A DNA stretch of 7,049 nucleotides from Desulfobacterales bacterium (GTDB lineage: Bacteria > Desulfobacterota > Desulfobacteria > Desulfobacterales > C00003060): the NCBI GenBank assembly GCA_030668505.1, contig DAOUTV010000081.1, positions 1 through 7,049 of the forward strand. The letters are read 5' to 3'. Below the pieces are notes generated by a model. The model was not told where the DNA came from and ran no database searches. It was given only the letters and a program-made list of their open reading frames with translations. Within the stretch, counting starts at the first letter, position 1; every line of letters begins with the position of its first letter. The position numbers and the translations under genes are program-made. Shown piece by piece: positions 4,964 through 7,049 of the stretch.

Positions 4964-6025
4964 GTGCTATCTATGTTTGCGACTTCCACTCAAAAGCCAA
5001 AAGCGTCTCCTTCGATTCTGATCATTTTGATGGGTTCCCTGGGGGATGTGGCACGAGCGCTCTGTTTGGTGTCTCATATCAAAAATAATATACCGGAAAG
5101 CAGGATAACATGGCTCGTAGAGCCTAAATGGGCTGAACTGGTGGGCTCTCATCCTCAGATCGACAAAATGATTGTCTTTAACCGTCTCAAGGGTGTTCCA
5201 GCGGTGTGGGATCTTTACAAGGATTTAGCTCAAGAAGACTTCGATATCACCCTCGACCTTCAACGCCATTTTAAAAGTGGCTTTTTCTCGCTGCTTTCGA
5301 GGGCAAAAAGGCGGATTGGTTTCAATCGGCGCAACGCAAAGGAGTTTAATTGGCTGTTTAATAATGAACAAATCAATTACTTTAACGATGATTTGCCTAA
5401 GTTGCGTCATTACCTTAAGTTTACGGAATACCTGGGCTTATCCGAGCCAACTTCCCTGGAATTCGGGCTTTCTTCGCTTGATTTGAAGGCTACCGCCCCT
5501 AGTATCGACGCTGAGTTAAGCAAACCCTTCATCGCTGTTGTGATGGGATCCTCCTGGGAATCAAAAGACTGGTTCATCGAGGGGTATTGTAGGTTAGTAA
5601 AAAACATTGTCCGTTCCGGCAATACACAAGTTGTGCTCCTTGGCGATAATTCGGCGACGACTCATGCCCTCACACTTTCTAAAGAGATAAACTCCTCACG
5701 GCTGATTAATCTTGTTGGCAAGACGTCGCTTGTGGAACTTGTTGCCGTACTTAAGGCGGCCGCCGTTGGAGTTGGCCCCGACTCGGGACCAGGTCATCTG
5801 GCGGCAGCGGTGGGGACTCCGTATGTATCACTTTTTGGTCCAACATCCCCGAAACGTGTGGCACCTTACGGAAGCGAACACCTTGTGGTTCAATCCGATG
5901 TAAACTGTGCTCCCTGTAATAAGAAGCGATGTCCTGGTCTTGACAAGCTCTGCATGCGCCTTGTTAGTGTTGAAGCGGTGGAGGAAAAACTAACGGAAGC
6001 GCTTGCGATGCGTGGCATTAGATAG
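4964..6025 (+). CDS. Family-9 glycosyltransferase, WaaC-like (heptosyltransferase I type)
   Basis: The 353-residue product is a GT9 (GT-B fold) heptosyltransferase, expected to transfer L,D-heptose from ADP-heptose to the Kdo region of the core in the cytoplasm. The N-terminal domain starts with ILIILMGSLGDVARAL at 18-33 (Asp28 is the likely catalytic acid-binding position), then RITWLVEP (47-54) and HPQIDKMIVFNR (63-74). DFDITLDLQRHFKSG at 92-106 and RRIGF (116-120) resemble WaaC. The C-terminal donor domain has MGSSWESKDW (194-203) with Lys201, VVLLGD (223-228), and GPDSGPGHLAAAVGTPYVSLFGPT at 271-294. A four-cysteine cluster follows: Cys315, 318, 323 and 330 (CX2C-X4-C-X6-C). The GTG start is 8 bp after the kinase stop, with AGGTAGGG overlapping that gene's end; an ATG at codon 4 is an alternative. 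Assignment to heptosyltransferase I rather than another GT9 enzyme is inference from motifs and position. Confidence 0.88.
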   Translation: MLSMFATSTQKPKASPSILIILMGSLGDVARALCLVSHIKNNIPESRITWLVEPKWAELVGSHPQIDKMIVFNRLKGVPAVWDLYKDLAQEDFDITLDLQRHFKSGFFSLLSRAKRRIGFNRRNAKEFNWLFNNEQINYFNDDLPKLRHYLKFTEYLGLSEPTSLEFGLSSLDLKATAPSIDAELSKPFIAVVMGSSWESKDWFIEGYCRLVKNIVRSGNTQVVLLGDNSATTHALTLSKEINSSRLINLVGKTSLVELVAVLKAAAVGVGPDSGPGHLAAAVGTPYVSLFGPTSPKRVAPYGSEHLVVQSDVNCAPCNKKRCPGLDKLCMRLVSVEAVEEKLTEALAMRGIR

Positions 6026-6064
6026 CCATCTTGTTGAAGTCTCCAAAATATTGTTGAACTACTC

Positions 6065-7049
6065 ATGAAAACGCAGCCAAGAACAGTTCTAGTTTTTTGC
6101 CCTAATTGGGTCGGCGATGTTGTCATGGCAACACCGACTTTAGATTGTCTAAGGCAAAACTATCCTGATGCAAAAATAGTGGGTGTTATAAGAAGCTACG
6201 TGCGGGGTGTGGTTGAGGATGGCCCTTGGTTTGATCAGATAATTGCCTGTGATGATAAAACCGCCAAGGGATTCTGCAAATTAGTGCAGGCCATCCGTAG
6301 TCAGAATGCAGATATTGCTATCGTGTTACCAAGTTCTATCCGTTCTGCCTTAACTGTACACTTAGGCGGAGCAAAAGAAATCTATGGTTATCGTAGAAAT
6401 GGCAGATCATTATTATTGAGTGGTGGCCCAAAACCCATTCGTACAGAAAATGGAATTTTGCCTATTCCAATGGTGGAATACTATATGGAAATCTGCCGCT
6501 GGCTTCACCTAAAGATTCCCGAAGTGATAAAACCCAGTCTTTTTCTCTCTGATTCGCTACAAGAAAAAGGAAATCAACTTCTTGATAGTTACGGAATCAA
6601 ACCTGATGATATGGTCATTGGAATGAATCCAGGAGCCAAGTTTGGATCTTCCAAATGTTGGCCCCCTCAATATTTTGCCAAACTCGCCGAATTGTATGCA
6701 GAGCGTTGGAATTCTAAGATTTTGTTATTGGTAGGTCCCGGAGAAGACGAAATAGCGCAGTCTATCATACAGAGCAGTAAAGCAAGGATTGTGAATACTG
6801 GCCCTGATAGGGTTGATTTAGCCCTTTTGAAGCATTTAATTAAGAGATGTCAGCTTTTGGTAACAAATGACACCGGTCCACGGCATTATGCCGTCGCCTT
6901 CGATATCCCTGTAGTAGTCATTATGGGTCCTACTGATCCCAGATATACGGCTGCTAATCTTGAAAAGACAATTGTTTTACGTCATGAATTGGACTGCTCT
7001 CCGTGTCATAAGAAAAAATGTCCTCGTGATCATGAATGTATGCTCATGA
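6065..7049 (+). CDS. waaF: Lipopolysaccharide heptosyltransferase II (WaaF), 3' end outside window
   Basis: An open frame of 328 complete codons runs from ATG at 6065 to the right edge without a stop. The bases TGA at the very end are out of frame. WaaF adds the second heptose to the inner core from ADP-heptose. Hallmarks are CPNWVGDVVMATPTL at 12-26, VLPSSIRSAL (87-96), GYRRNGRS (108-115), MNPGAKFGSSKCWPPQYFAKLA at 187-208 (the WaaF-type PGA-x-FG-x-x-K-x-WP block), LLLVGP (220-225), and NDTGPRHYAVAF at 268-279 followed by VVVIMGPTDPRYT (283-295). A cysteine cluster ends the visible part: Cys311, 314, 319 and 325. The fragment is nearly full length for the family (about 340-350 residues). It follows the GT9 gene by 39 bp. 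The SD is weak, and TTGTTGAA is repeated at 6031 and 6051 just upstream. Composition is AT-rich (6541-6600 has 20 G/C of 60). Confidence 0.92.
   Translation, partial: MKTQPRTVLVFCPNWVGDVVMATPTLDCLRQNYPDAKIVGVIRSYVRGVVEDGPWFDQIIACDDKTAKGFCKLVQAIRSQNADIAIVLPSSIRSALTVHLGGAKEIYGYRRNGRSLLLSGGPKPIRTENGILPIPMVEYYMEICRWLHLKIPEVIKPSLFLSDSLQEKGNQLLDSYGIKPDDMVIGMNPGAKFGSSKCWPPQYFAKLAELYAERWNSKILLLVGPGEDEIAQSIIQSSKARIVNTGPDRVDLALLKHLIKRCQLLVTNDTGPRHYAVAFDIPVVVIMGPTDPRYTAANLEKTIVLRHELDCSPCHKKKCPRDHECMLM

Noticed and set aside
2285..5622. Minus-strand frames opposite waaA, kdsB, the kinase and the first glycosyltransferase, such as 2344-2781 and 4320-4754
   Set aside because: All are antisense shadows of genes with complete motif sets.
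7047..7049. Terminal TGA as the waaF stop codon
   Set aside because: The waaF frame from 6065 reads ATG CTC ATG A at the edge, so the TGA is out of frame and the gene continues beyond the window.
1..7049. A novel defence system, CRISPR array, prophage or insertion sequence
   Set aside because: All genes of useful length are assigned to lipid A and LPS core families; no direct-repeat arrays, transposase or integrase motifs were seen.

Overview
The window is a chromosomal lipopolysaccharide (LPS) inner-core and lipid A locus from a Gram-negative bacterium. The gene order, the paired family-9 glycosyltransferases with Cys-rich C-termini, and the mix of ATG, GTG and TTG starts would fit a Desulfobacterota (deltaproteobacterial) genome. 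That taxonomic guess is inference only. I see no mobile element, CRISPR array, rRNA or tRNA, and no clearly undescribed system. The interest lies in the combination of core-modifying kinases and in the regulatory DNA.

Layout. On the minus strand, reading leftwards from about 1489, lie an LpxL/LpxM-type lipid A acyltransferase (560-1489) and then a WaaP/Kdo-kinase-family sugar kinase. The kinase starts near 501 and runs off the left edge at its catalytic HGD motif. On the plus strand, reading rightwards from 2018, lie waaA (Kdo transferase, 2018-3298), kdsB (CMP-Kdo synthetase, 3323-4069), a KdkA-like Kdo kinase (4248-4955), a WaaC-like family-9 glycosyltransferase (4964-6025) and waaF (heptosyltransferase II, from 6065, cut by the right edge). 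The two edge-truncated genes were found by direct translation.

Between the divergent units lies about 530 bp of AT-rich, apparently non-coding DNA (1490-2017). It holds a near-consensus sigma70-type promoter facing waaA, a leader of about 155 nt containing a perfect 13-bp inverted repeat, and three further dyads. A second promoter-like sequence in the 178-bp gap after kdsB suggests the kinase-glycosyltransferase genes can be transcribed separately from waaA-kdsB. That gap is also where base composition drops from GC-rich to AT-rich.

How the genes fit together: KdsB activates Kdo to CMP-Kdo; WaaA transfers Kdo to the lipid A precursor; the LpxL-type enzyme adds a secondary acyl chain; the KdkA-like kinase probably phosphorylates Kdo; the two family-9 enzymes add the heptoses of the inner core; and the second kinase may phosphorylate a core sugar. 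Substrates of both kinases are inferred from family membership and context.
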